Shown here one piece after another: positions 34,841-42,553 of a stretch of DNA of 64,000 bases; the first letter of the stretch is position 1, and every line of letters begins with the position of its first letter. Source of the DNA: Mycolicibacterium neoaurum. GTDB taxonomy: Bacteria; Actinomycetota; Actinomycetes; Mycobacteriales; Mycobacteriaceae. The translations under genes were made by a program, and so were the position numbers. The stretch is from NCBI RefSeq assembly GCF_036946495.1, contig NZ_JAQIIX010000002.1:2914001-2978000 (forward strand), given 5' to 3'. The notes under the pieces are model-generated. The model saw only the letters and a program-made list of their open reading frames with translations. It did not search any database and was not told the origin of the DNA.

Positions 34841-35758
34841 CTACTGCTTGATGGCGGTGATATAGGACGGGTGCCCGAACTGCTCCTGCTCGTCGGGCAC
34901 GGGCAGGCCGTAGCGCTCAAGCAGCGCATTCGTGGTGAGGGCGGAGGTCTGCCAGCCGAGTTCGACCAGGTGGGTGTCGGCATCGGTGCGGTCGCCGAGA
35001 TAGACCAATTCGCTGAAGTCCAGGTCGAATCCGTGATCGGACCACTGGTCGCGGACGGCTTGCATCCGCTCGCGTGCCTGCTCCTGTTGCTCCTCGGAGA
35101 TCCCCGGCACGGCTTCGGCGGCCAATCGACTGCCCGGCGCGCTGTGCTCGGTGATGACCTCAAGGAGCCGGTCCTGTGCCTCGGGTGGCAGATAACCGAA
35201 CAGCCCCTCGGCGATCCACGCCGTCGGAGCCGCCGGGTCGAAACCGGCCGAGCGCAACGCGCTCACCCAGTCGTCACGCAGGTCGACGGCGACGGTGCGG
35301 CGGTCCGCGGTCGGCGTGGCACCCAGGTCGGCCAGGGTACGGGTCTTGAACTCGATGACCTCGGGTTGGTCGACCTCGAAGACCACGGTGCCTGCCGGCC
35401 ACGCGAGCCGATATGCGCGCGCATCGAGGCCGGCGGCCAGGATGACCGCCTGGCGCACGCCGGCACCGGCCGCGTCGGCGTAGAAGTCGTCGAAGAACCG
35501 GGTGCGCGCCGCCATGCCGTTGGCGAAGCGGGCGATGTTCATCTGCGGGTCGTCGCCCAGCTCGGACTCGGTGATCTCACCGTCGACGAGTTTGGTGAAG
35601 AAGTCGACGCCGACCGCGCGAACCAGGGGAGCGGCGTAGGGGTCGTCGATCACGGGATTGGGTCCCGACGAGGCCATCGCGCGGGCGGCGGCCACCATCG
35701 TCGCGGTGGCGCCCACGCTGGAGGCCAGGTCCCAGGTGTCGCCGTCGGTGCGTGCCAT
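34841..35758 (-). CDS. SAM-dependent methyltransferase, TIGR00027 type (paralogue)
   Basis: The 305-residue paralogue of the previous gene starts MARTDGDTWDLASSVGATAT and has the same SAM block (QAVILAAGLDARAYRLAWP) and AEGLFGYLPPEAQDRLLEV. The two copies have diverged, mainly at the C-terminal part and in the variable region at residues ~50-90. GAGGAT precedes the start. It is the first gene of the pair. Confidence 0.92.
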   Translation of the reverse strand: MARTDGDTWDLASSVGATATMVAAARAMASSGPNPVIDDPYAAPLVRAVGVDFFTKLVDGEITESELGDDPQMNIARFANGMAARTRFFDDFYADAAGAGVRQAVILAAGLDARAYRLAWPAGTVVFEVDQPEVIEFKTRTLADLGATPTADRRTVAVDLRDDWVSALRSAGFDPAAPTAWIAEGLFGYLPPEAQDRLLEVITEHSAPGSRLAAEAVPGISEEQQEQARERMQAVRDQWSDHGFDLDFSELVYLGDRTDADTHLVELGWQTSALTTNALLERYGLPVPDEQEQFGHPSYITAIKQ

Positions 35759-35905
35759 GGATCCTCCTCGGATTGCGTTGTCAATCCATGTAATTAGCTG
35801 ACGTAAATATCATCCTCGACTGTACGCCGGTCCGTACATCGTGCCCAGCCCGCTGGATCGGTCGCCGGTGGCGCACCGTGATGCGGCGGGCCGCAGGTGG
35901 TGGGA

Positions 35906-36463
35906 TCAGGGTTGCGCGACGATCCTCGCGCAGGCCAACTGTGCGTTCTGCGCGTCGGTGTTCATCTGTGAGGCGGCGGTGTTGAGCGCGTCGCCGCCGC
36001 GGTGTAGGCCCATGTCCAGGAGGAGTTTGGTGGCATGCAGCGACCAGGCCTGCATCGGATCGCTGATGTCCGGGGCGAGGCCGGGTGTGCGACCGGCCGT
36101 CAAGGCGGTGGCGGCGGCCTCGCGTAGTGCGGTACGCCCGGTCGTGTTCGAGTCGACGACGTCGGGCTTGCTGTAATCGACATGGTCGCCGGTGCCCGCA
36201 GTGGCATAGGCGAAGTCCTCGTAGTTGGTGGTGGCGTAGTTCAGTGCCGAGGTGAACTGCTGGCAGGCCATGGATGTGGGATCTGCCGTGGGGTCGGTCG
36301 ATACCGCCTCCGGCCGAGCGGCATCGGACACCGCAGGCTCGATCGGTGCCGAAGGAGCGGCGGCGCCGGGATCGACGGGTTCGGCAGCCGCGATGGCGGA
36401 CGTCGCCGGGGCGAGTGTCATGGAAATGGCTACCAGGGCCCAAACGGCTGGTCTGCTCAGCAC
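35906..36463 (-). CDS. Secreted protein of unknown function
   Basis: This 185-residue protein starts at GTG 36463 with GGGAGAATTCA upstream (the longer frame to 36547 has none). A signal peptide (SRPAVWALVAISMTLAPATS) ends near AIAAAE. A Pro/Ala-rich linker and a mature helical domain with two Cys (MACQQF and LACARIV) that could form a disulfide follow. It is found in mycobacteria as an exported protein without known role. It is divergent from the MspA-like porins and shares the 361-bp intergenic region with them. Confidence 0.75.
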   Translation of the reverse strand: MLSRPAVWALVAISMTLAPATSAIAAAEPVDPGAAAPSAPIEPAVSDAARPEAVSTDPTADPTSMACQQFTSALNYATTNYEDFAYATAGTGDHVDYSKPDVVDSNTTGRTALREAAATALTAGRTPGLAPDISDPMQAWSLHATKLLLDMGLHRGGDALNTAASQMNTDAQNAQLACARIVAQP

Positions 36464-36824
36464 TGAATTCTCCCGGGATTGAATTGCATGCGTAAAATGC
36501 AGCGACAATATAAGCAGTAGACGGCCATCCGGCAAATGCTGCGACAACCATTCGGATTTCTATGCAGCGCGATTTTTATATTGTCGGGCGCGGCCGGTCA
36601 AGCTCCTGTGAGCGAGGTCATGCCGCGAACTGTCATTCGAGTTCGAAACTGTGAAAACGGCTATTTTCCACAGGTTTTCGGCAGTCAATAAACAGCGTAT
36701 GTCCATTTGGGCGGCGCGATCACGACTTGTAGTGTTCACCGTCAATCTACCGATCCGACACGCGATGAAGAAAAGATCTCGGATCAGATTGCCGGTTTTC
36801 TGCTGACAAAAGTGAGGGAATTGC
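36464..36824. promoter_or_regulatory. AT-rich divergent control region before the porins
   Basis: These 361 non-coding bp between the secreted protein and the first porin are much less GC-rich than their surroundings. They contain an inverted repeat CGACAATATA (36503-36512) / TATATTGTCG (36577-36586). Three ATGC(A/T)GCG words fall near 36497, 36537 and 36563. An imperfect hairpin CTGTGAAAA / TTTTCCACAG lies near 36650-36675. Confidence 0.5.
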
Positions 36825-37583
36825 ATGCATTACTTGGCGCCGAATACACCGAAGAAATGGCATCGCATTCCTGTGATCGTGGCGGCCTGCCTGGTCGCCG
36901 CCGCCACCGCGGCCGGACCGGCATCGGCGGACCCGTCGACCGATGCCGCGATCTCTCCGGTTGCGGCGAACTCGGACCCCACGGACGCACCGCCGCCCCC
37001 GCCGCCAGGGGCCATGCCCTCGGCCGCGCCCGGAGTTCTCACCACACCGGATGGCTGGGTGCTCAATGTCGTCGGCAAGGACGAGTCGCTGGCGCCGGTC
37101 GCGCCGCTGACCGGCGCCCCCACCTCACGTGAGTATCTCGTGAACGGAACCTTCACCGGAGCGATCGCCGGCTCGGGAAGCACTACGTTGGCCGGCGGCA
37201 CGCTGGAGGCCGGTTACCAGATCGGTTGCGGTATCGCCCAGGACGATATCGAGTCGATCACCGGCGGCGGCATCTCACCGTTCATCACCCCGCCGTTCGG
37301 TTTCAAGTCGGGCCTGCGACCCGAGTTCCTCTTTCCGATCGGCGTCACGGCCAATCTGACCCAACAGATGAAGATCGACCTCAAGCCCGGGACGGTCAAC
37401 ATCGTGCCGGTGGGAAAGAAGTCCTTCAAGGGCGAGAACCCTCGCGTCTCGATCACCGGTTTCCGGATCAAGATCGATGGCTGTGCCGGGCAGTCCTTCA
37501 TCAGGTCCTACGCCACGCTCACCAGCTCGACCGACAACACCGATGACGTCATCACCTATCTCGGCGTGACCAAAGCCGTCTGA
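36825..37583 (+). CDS. MspA-family porin-like protein 1
   Basis: This 252-residue exported protein begins with a signal peptide (IPVIVAACLVAAATAAGPAS, cleavage near SADPS). A Pro-rich linker (residues ~50-70) and an MspA-like beta domain follow. The motif ReYLVNGTFTG, then GGTLEAGYQIGCGI and FIRSYATLTSSTDNTDDV, echo the MspA GTLELGYQIG and RPFARLIASTGD regions. Two Cys (GYQIGCGI and DGCAGQ) are absent from MspA. MspA proteins form octameric outer-membrane channels. GAGGGAATTGC precedes the ATG. Confidence 0.85.
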   Translation: MHYLAPNTPKKWHRIPVIVAACLVAAATAAGPASADPSTDAAISPVAANSDPTDAPPPPPPGAMPSAAPGVLTTPDGWVLNVVGKDESLAPVAPLTGAPTSREYLVNGTFTGAIAGSGSTTLAGGTLEAGYQIGCGIAQDDIESITGGGISPFITPPFGFKSGLRPEFLFPIGVTANLTQQMKIDLKPGTVNIVPVGKKSFKGENPRVSITGFRIKIDGCAGQSFIRSYATLTSSTDNTDDVITYLGVTKAV

Positions 37584-37619
37584 CGGCAACCACTCGAACT
37601 TCGACCCGGAGACTGACTG

Positions 37620-38321
37620 ATGAACTTGCACCGTTTCGCCGCGTTCGCCGTGGCGCTCGCGCTACCCCTGGCGATCACCCCTGTTGCGTCGGCCGACCCG
37701 GCCGACGATCCCGCGGCGCCGGGTGCCGATCCGCTGTCCGCGCCGGCGGTACCCGGCCCGGCGCCCGACACCGGCGCCGTCGCCTCCGAGGTTCCCGGAA
37801 TCGCACACACCCCGGACGGTCGGACACTGACCGTGTTGGCCAAGGATGAGACCCAACTGCCGGTGGCACCGTTGACCACCTCGCTGTCGTCTCGGGAATG
37901 GCTGGTCGGCGGCACCTTCACCGGCAGCGGCATGGGATCGGTCAAGGGGGGCACCTTGGAGGTCGGTTACCAGATCGGCTGCGGTATCGAGATGGACAAG
38001 GTCAAACTCAACGGCTCGATCGGTATCTCCGGCGGCAACATCGCCTTGGACAACGGCGGCAGACTCTCCGACCTCGGGGCGGTGGCCTTCCCGATATCGG
38101 GTCAGATCGAGGTCGAACCCCGCCCGGGCACCGTCACCAACGTCCAGGTGGACAAGAAGTCCTACAAGGGCAACGACGTCCGCGTCACCGTGAAGGACGT
38201 GCACATCAAGGTGGACAACTGCGTGGGTGCGTCGTCGTTGCGCTCCTATGCGGTACTGACCAGTTCCGGTACCGACGCCGACGACATCGTCGCCTACTAC
38301 GGCGTCGCGAAGGTCTTCTGA
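37620..38321 (+). CDS. MspA-family porin-like protein 2
   Basis: This 233-residue tandem paralogue has a signal peptide (residues 1-27, cleavage near ASADP) and the same block order: REWLVGGTFTGSG, GGTLEVGYQIGCGIE and SSLRSYAVLTSSGTDADD. The same two Cys positions (GYQIGCGI and DNCVGA) are kept, suggesting a conserved disulfide. It is 36 bp downstream of copy 1 with CCCGGAGACTG before the ATG, and overlaps the next gene by TGATG. Confidence 0.85.
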   Translation: MNLHRFAAFAVALALPLAITPVASADPADDPAAPGADPLSAPAVPGPAPDTGAVASEVPGIAHTPDGRTLTVLAKDETQLPVAPLTTSLSSREWLVGGTFTGSGMGSVKGGTLEVGYQIGCGIEMDKVKLNGSIGISGGNIALDNGGRLSDLGAVAFPISGQIEVEPRPGTVTNVQVDKKSYKGNDVRVTVKDVHIKVDNCVGASSLRSYAVLTSSGTDADDIVAYYGVAKVF

Positions 38322-38899
38322 TGCGCGCCATCGTGCCGCTGGCCGCGGCCGCGGCTGTCGCGGCCACCCTGTTCACGTCTGCCACCGCAGCCGCCGACCC
38401 TGGCGCAGGCGAACCGCCCGCCCCGCCGTTGCCACCCGTACCGGCCGACCCTGTGCCGGCGCCGACGGGGCCGGCATCCGCACTCGGTCCCGCGCTGCAG
38501 GGCCCGGTGGCGGCACTCACCCAGAACACGCAGGAACTGATGCTCGGTCAGTACGCGGTGCCCTCGGTACCTGGATCGGCCCCGGCGCTCGCGCCCGATG
38601 CCTCGGTGCTCGCCATCAGCCAGTTCCTGAACCCGCTGAACTTCCAGGTCCAGAATCCCGGTCCGGACTCGGCGCCGACCTCGCCCTACCCCCTCGATCC
38701 CATGCAACCGGGTCCGTTCGACCGGGTGAACGACCTGCGCGCCACCCATGCGATGGTGCACGGCGCGCTGGGCCGGATGAACATCGCCGACCTCGGCCGG
38801 CCACTGCCCGGTACCGCTCCGCCGGAGGGGACGAACATCCCACCGGGACCGGTTCAGTTTCTGCCCGTCCCCGCCGTGCCCGAGGCTCTGCTGCCGTAG
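38321..38899 (+). CDS. Secreted Pro-rich protein in the porin operon
   Basis: This 192-residue exported protein has a signal peptide (IVPLAAAAAVAATLFTSATA) followed by a Pro-rich segment (residues ~28-55). The mature part is without a recognised fold and ends in a Pro-rich tail. ATG 38321 overlaps the porin stop (TGATG); the earlier frame has no start support. Linkage to two MspA-like genes suggests an envelope accessory protein. Confidence 0.75.
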   Translation: MRAIVPLAAAAAVAATLFTSATAAADPGAGEPPAPPLPPVPADPVPAPTGPASALGPALQGPVAALTQNTQELMLGQYAVPSVPGSAPALAPDASVLAISQFLNPLNFQVQNPGPDSAPTSPYPLDPMQPGPFDRVNDLRATHAMVHGALGRMNIADLGRPLPGTAPPEGTNIPPGPVQFLPVPAVPEALLP

Positions 38900-39198
38900 G
38901 ACTCTGCACGCCGTCTGTCACGGTCGTCGCGACCGCTGTTGCGCACCCACGAACGTCGAGCGCGGCTGAATTCTCGCGATCGCAGTCTCTGCCGGTCGTT
39001 TACTGGCGAACCCTCGATGCCGGCGGTGATCGGTACCGGGCAGACGGCGCACAGCTGTTACTCTCGTAGACTGTTTGACGCACGCCTGCGTAGGTTGCAA
39101 AACCGCAGCTAGGCGGCGCGAGACTTTAACCAGACGCTGGTAACGACCCAGCCCCATCGGCACGCCGCGTAACGAAGCCGGCCTGCGCAGGAGGAAGA

Positions 39199-40527
39199 GT
39201 GCTTTCGGCTTTCATCTCGTCGCTGCGGACTGCCGACCTCCGAAAGAAGATTCTCTTCACTCTCGGTTTGGTCGTGCTGTACCGCGTCGGCGCGGCGGTC
39301 CCGTCGCCCGGCGTGAACTACCCGAACGTCCAGCAGTGCATCGAGCAGGTCTCCGGTGGTGACTCGGCGCAGATCTACTCGCTGATCAACCTGTTCTCCG
39401 GAGGCGCGCTGCTGCAGCTGTCGATCTTCGCGGTGGGCGTCATGCCCTATATCACCGCGAGCATCATCGTCCAGCTGCTGACGGTCGTCATCCCGCGTTT
39501 CGAACAGCTGCGCAAAGAGGGTCAGGCCGGTCAGGCCAAGATGACCCAGTACACCCGCTATCTGTCGGTCGCTTTGGCGATCCTGCAGGCCACCAGCATC
39601 GTCGCGATGGCCGCCAACGGCGCCCTCCTGCAGGGTTGCTCGCTGGAGATCATCGACGACTCCTCTATCTGGGGCCTGGTCGTCATCGTCCTGGTCATGA
39701 CCGCCGGCGCGTCGCTGGTCATGTGGATGGGCGAGCTGGTCACCGAGCGCGGTATCGGCAACGGCATGTCGCTGCTGATCTTCGCCGGTATCGCCGCCCG
39801 CATCCCGTCCGAGGGCAAGATGATCCTGGACGCCCGCGGTGGCCTGGTCTTCACCTTCGTGTGCATCGGTGCCCTGGCCATCCTGGTCGGCGTCGTGTTC
39901 GTCGAGCAGGGCCAACGCCGCATCCCGGTCCAGTACGCCAAGCGCATGGTCGGCAGGCGCATGTACGGCGGAACGTCGACCTACCTGCCGCTGAAGGTCA
40001 ACCAGGCCGGCGTCATCCCCGTCATCTTCGCGTCCTCGCTGATCTACATCCCGCAGCTCATCACACAGCTGATCGACAGCGGCCGCAGCAACCCGGGCAC
40101 CGGCTGGTGGAGTTCGTTCGTCGCCAATCATCTGTCGAACCCGACCAGCATCACCCACATCGCCATCTACTTCGGCCTGATCGTCTTCTTCACCTACTTC
40201 TATGTGTCGATCACGTTCAATCCCGAGGAACGTGCCGACGAGATGAAGAAGTTCGGCGGCTTCATCCCGGGCATCCGCCCCGGCAAGCCGACCGCCGATT
40301 ACCTGCGCTACGTGCTGAGCCGGATCACCCTGCCGGGGTCGATCTACCTGGGCGCCATCGCGGTTCTCCCGAACGTGTTCCTGCAGGCCGGTAGCGGTGG
40401 CGCCACCCTGCAGAACCTGCCGTTCGGTGGTGTCGCGGTGCTGATCATGATCGGCGTGGGTCTGGACACCGTGAAGCAGATCGAGAGCCAGCTGATGCAG
40501 CGCAACTACGAAGGATTCCTCAAGTGA
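39199..40527 (+). CDS. secY: Protein translocase subunit SecY
   Basis: The 442-residue SecY channel subunit has about ten membrane segments. It begins MLSAFISSLRTADLRKKILF (GTG start, AGGAGGAAG upstream). GIGNGMSLLIFAGI and the C-terminal GVGLDTVKQIESQLMQRNYE block are characteristic. It moves proteins across or into the plasma membrane with SecE and SecG. It is followed by adk and map, the conserved mycobacterial order. Confidence 0.97.
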   Translation: MLSAFISSLRTADLRKKILFTLGLVVLYRVGAAVPSPGVNYPNVQQCIEQVSGGDSAQIYSLINLFSGGALLQLSIFAVGVMPYITASIIVQLLTVVIPRFEQLRKEGQAGQAKMTQYTRYLSVALAILQATSIVAMAANGALLQGCSLEIIDDSSIWGLVVIVLVMTAGASLVMWMGELVTERGIGNGMSLLIFAGIAARIPSEGKMILDARGGLVFTFVCIGALAILVGVVFVEQGQRRIPVQYAKRMVGRRMYGGTSTYLPLKVNQAGVIPVIFASSLIYIPQLITQLIDSGRSNPGTGWWSSFVANHLSNPTSITHIAIYFGLIVFFTYFYVSITFNPEERADEMKKFGGFIPGIRPGKPTADYLRYVLSRITLPGSIYLGAIAVLPNVFLQAGSGGATLQNLPFGGVAVLIMIGVGLDTVKQIESQLMQRNYEGFLK

Positions 40528-41069
40528 GAATTGTTTTGCTCGGTCCCCCCGGCGCCGGAAAAGGCACGCAGGCGGAGAAGCTCGCGGCCCAGCTCGGCAT
40601 CCCGCAGATCTCGACCGGCGACCTGTTCCGCCACAACATCAGCAATGGGACCCCGCTCGGCGTGGAGGCCAAGAAGTATCTCGACGCCGGTGACCTGGTC
40701 CCGGCCTCGTTGACCAACGCGCTGGTCGATGACCGTATCGATCACGACGATGCGGCCGGCGGGTTCATCCTCGACGGTTTCCCGCGTTCGGTGGAGCAGG
40801 CCGAGGCGCTCAAGGAGATGCTGGCCAAGCGCGGTCTGAAGCTGGACGCCGTGGTCGAGTTCCGGGTGCCCGAAGACGAACTGGTCGAGCGGCTCAAGGG
40901 CCGCGGTCGTGCCGATGACACCGAGGAAGTCATCCGCAACCGCTTCAAGGTCTACCGCGACGAGACCGCGCCGCTGCTGGACTACTACGCCGGTGAACTG
41001 AAGACCGTCGACGCCGTCGGCAGCCTCGATGAGGTGTTCGCTCGGGCGCTGGCCGCCCTCGGCAAGTAA
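40524..41069 (+). CDS. adk: Adenylate kinase (short form)
   Basis: The 181-residue enzyme interconverts ATP + AMP and 2 ADP. It has the P-loop GPPGAGKGTQ at residues 7-16, the AMP-binding STGDLFRHNI and GFPRSVEQAE. The lid is short, as in actinobacterial Adk. GTG 40524 overlaps the secY stop by 4 bp (GTGA). Confidence 0.97.
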   Translation: MRIVLLGPPGAGKGTQAEKLAAQLGIPQISTGDLFRHNISNGTPLGVEAKKYLDAGDLVPASLTNALVDDRIDHDDAAGGFILDGFPRSVEQAEALKEMLAKRGLKLDAVVEFRVPEDELVERLKGRGRADDTEEVIRNRFKVYRDETAPLLDYYAGELKTVDAVGSLDEVFARALAALGK

Positions 41070-41079
41070 CCGGCCGCCG

Positions 41080-41874
41080 GTGATCAACGTGCCCGGCCTG
41101 CGTCGCAAGGTCGTCCCGCAGCGCAGTCCCGGTGAGCTCGACGCGATGGCCGCGGCCGGAGCGCTGGTCGCCGCGGCACTGCGCGCCGTGCAGCAGGCCG
41201 CCAAGCCCGGCGTCTCCACCGGTGAGCTCGACCGAGTCGCCGAGTCGGTGATCCGCGACGGTGGCGGCGTGCCGTCCTTCCTGGGGTATCACGGTTTCCC
41301 GGCGACCGTCTGCGCGTCGGTCAACGACCGCGTCGTGCACGGCATCCCGTCGGACAGCGAGATCCTGGCCGACGGTGACCTGGTCTCCATCGACTGCGGG
41401 GCCATCCTCGACGACTGGCACGGCGATTCGGCCGTCACCTTCGGGGTGGGCACCCTGATCGAGGCTGACGAGAAGCTCTCCGCGGCCACCCGGTTCTCGA
41501 TGGAGGCCGGCATCGCGGCCATGCTGCCGGGCAACCGGTTGACCGACGTCTCGCACGCCATCGAGAAGGGCACCCACGCCGCCGAGGCCCGTGACGACCG
41601 CCGCTACGGCATCGTGGCCGGCTACGGCGGACACGCCATCGGCCGCGAGATGCACATGGACCCGTTCCTGCCCAACGAGGGATCGCCCGGGCGGGGTCCC
41701 TACCTGGAGGTCGGTTCGGTGTTGGCAATCGAGCCGATGCTCACCCTCGGCACCACCAACACCAAGGTGCTCGACGACGACTGGACCGTCGTCACCACCG
41801 ACGGCTCGCGGGCGGCGCATTGGGAGCACACCGTCGCCGTGACCGCCGACGGGCCGCGCATCCTCACGCTGTAG
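41080..41874 (+). CDS. map: Methionine aminopeptidase
   Basis: This 264-residue enzyme removes N-terminal Met. Metal ligands are visible in SIDCGAILDDWHGDS (two Asp), GYGGHAIGREMH (His), LAIEPML (Glu) and HWEHTVAVT (Glu). GTG 41080 is chosen; GTG 41089 is possible, and neither has a strong Shine-Dalgarno. It is 10 bp after adk. In M. tuberculosis map is followed by sigL, but here a GntR/GMC pair follows convergently. Confidence 0.95.
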   Translation: MINVPGLRRKVVPQRSPGELDAMAAAGALVAAALRAVQQAAKPGVSTGELDRVAESVIRDGGGVPSFLGYHGFPATVCASVNDRVVHGIPSDSEILADGDLVSIDCGAILDDWHGDSAVTFGVGTLIEADEKLSAATRFSMEAGIAAMLPGNRLTDVSHAIEKGTHAAEARDDRRYGIVAGYGGHAIGREMHMDPFLPNEGSPGRGPYLEVGSVLAIEPMLTLGTTNTKVLDDDWTVVTTDGSRAAHWEHTVAVTADGPRILTL

Positions 41875-41877
41875 CGC

Positions 41878-42543
41878 TCAGCTCGGCTCGCCCGATCCGT
41901 CGAGCAGGGTCAGGGTCTCCCAGTTCTGCTGAGTCGCCGCGGCCGCCGCCTCGGCGTCGCGGCGGCGGCAGCACTCGATGATCCGCTCGTGTTGGGCTAT
42001 CGACTGCCGGCCCGACAGCGAGGAGAATCGCTGATACTCCAGGCGTCGCAACACCGGGGTCACCGTTTCCAAAGCCACGGAGATCGCGTGGTTGCCACTC
42101 GCCTCGACCGCGACATCGTGAAAGCGGGTATCGGCGCGCATGGCGGCGGCGGGGTCCTCGCGGTCCAGTGCGTCGGCGAACTCGGCGTTGGCCGCGACCA
42201 TGGCGTCGATATCGGATTCGGTCAACACCGGGACGGCGAGCCGGACGGCCAGCGCATGCATGGCGGCGGCGACGGCCTGGGCGTCCAGCGCCGCCTTGCG
42301 CTCGATGGTGGAGACCACCGTCGAACGACCCGGCATCGTCTCCACCAGACCGGCGGTCTCCAGCCGGGCGATGGCCTCCCGGATCGGGGTGCGGCTGATC
42401 CCGAGCCAGCGCTCCAGCTCGGGATCACGCAGCTTCTCCCCGGGTGCCAACGTGCCGTTGACGATGGCGTCCCGCAGTGACAGGTAGGCCTGATCACGCA
42501 GCAGCGACCTTTTGTGTTTACCCTGTTCACCCGGCACCGGCAT
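41878..42543 (-). CDS. GntR-family (FadR subfamily) regulator
   Basis: This 221-residue regulator has an N-terminal winged helix (PGEKLRDPELERWLGISRTP followed by REAIARLETAGLVE) and a C-terminal all-helical FCD ligand domain (residues ~80-215). The start MPVPGEQG at 42543 is the first reasonable ATG. It lies 10 bp after the GMC oxidoreductase stop on the same strand, so it may be co-transcribed with and regulate that enzyme. Confidence 0.9.
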   Translation of the reverse strand: MPVPGEQGKHKRSLLRDQAYLSLRDAIVNGTLAPGEKLRDPELERWLGISRTPIREAIARLETAGLVETMPGRSTVVSTIERKAALDAQAVAAAMHALAVRLAVPVLTESDIDAMVAANAEFADALDREDPAAAMRADTRFHDVAVEASGNHAISVALETVTPVLRRLEYQRFSSLSGRQSIAQHERIIECCRRRDAEAAAAATQQNWETLTLLDGSGEPS

Positions 42544-42553
42544 GCACCGAATC

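Noticed and set aside
36664..36672. TTTTCCACA as a DnaA box and replication origin
   Set aside because: Only one imperfect box is present; there is no cluster, no dnaA/dnaN, and the surroundings are envelope genes.
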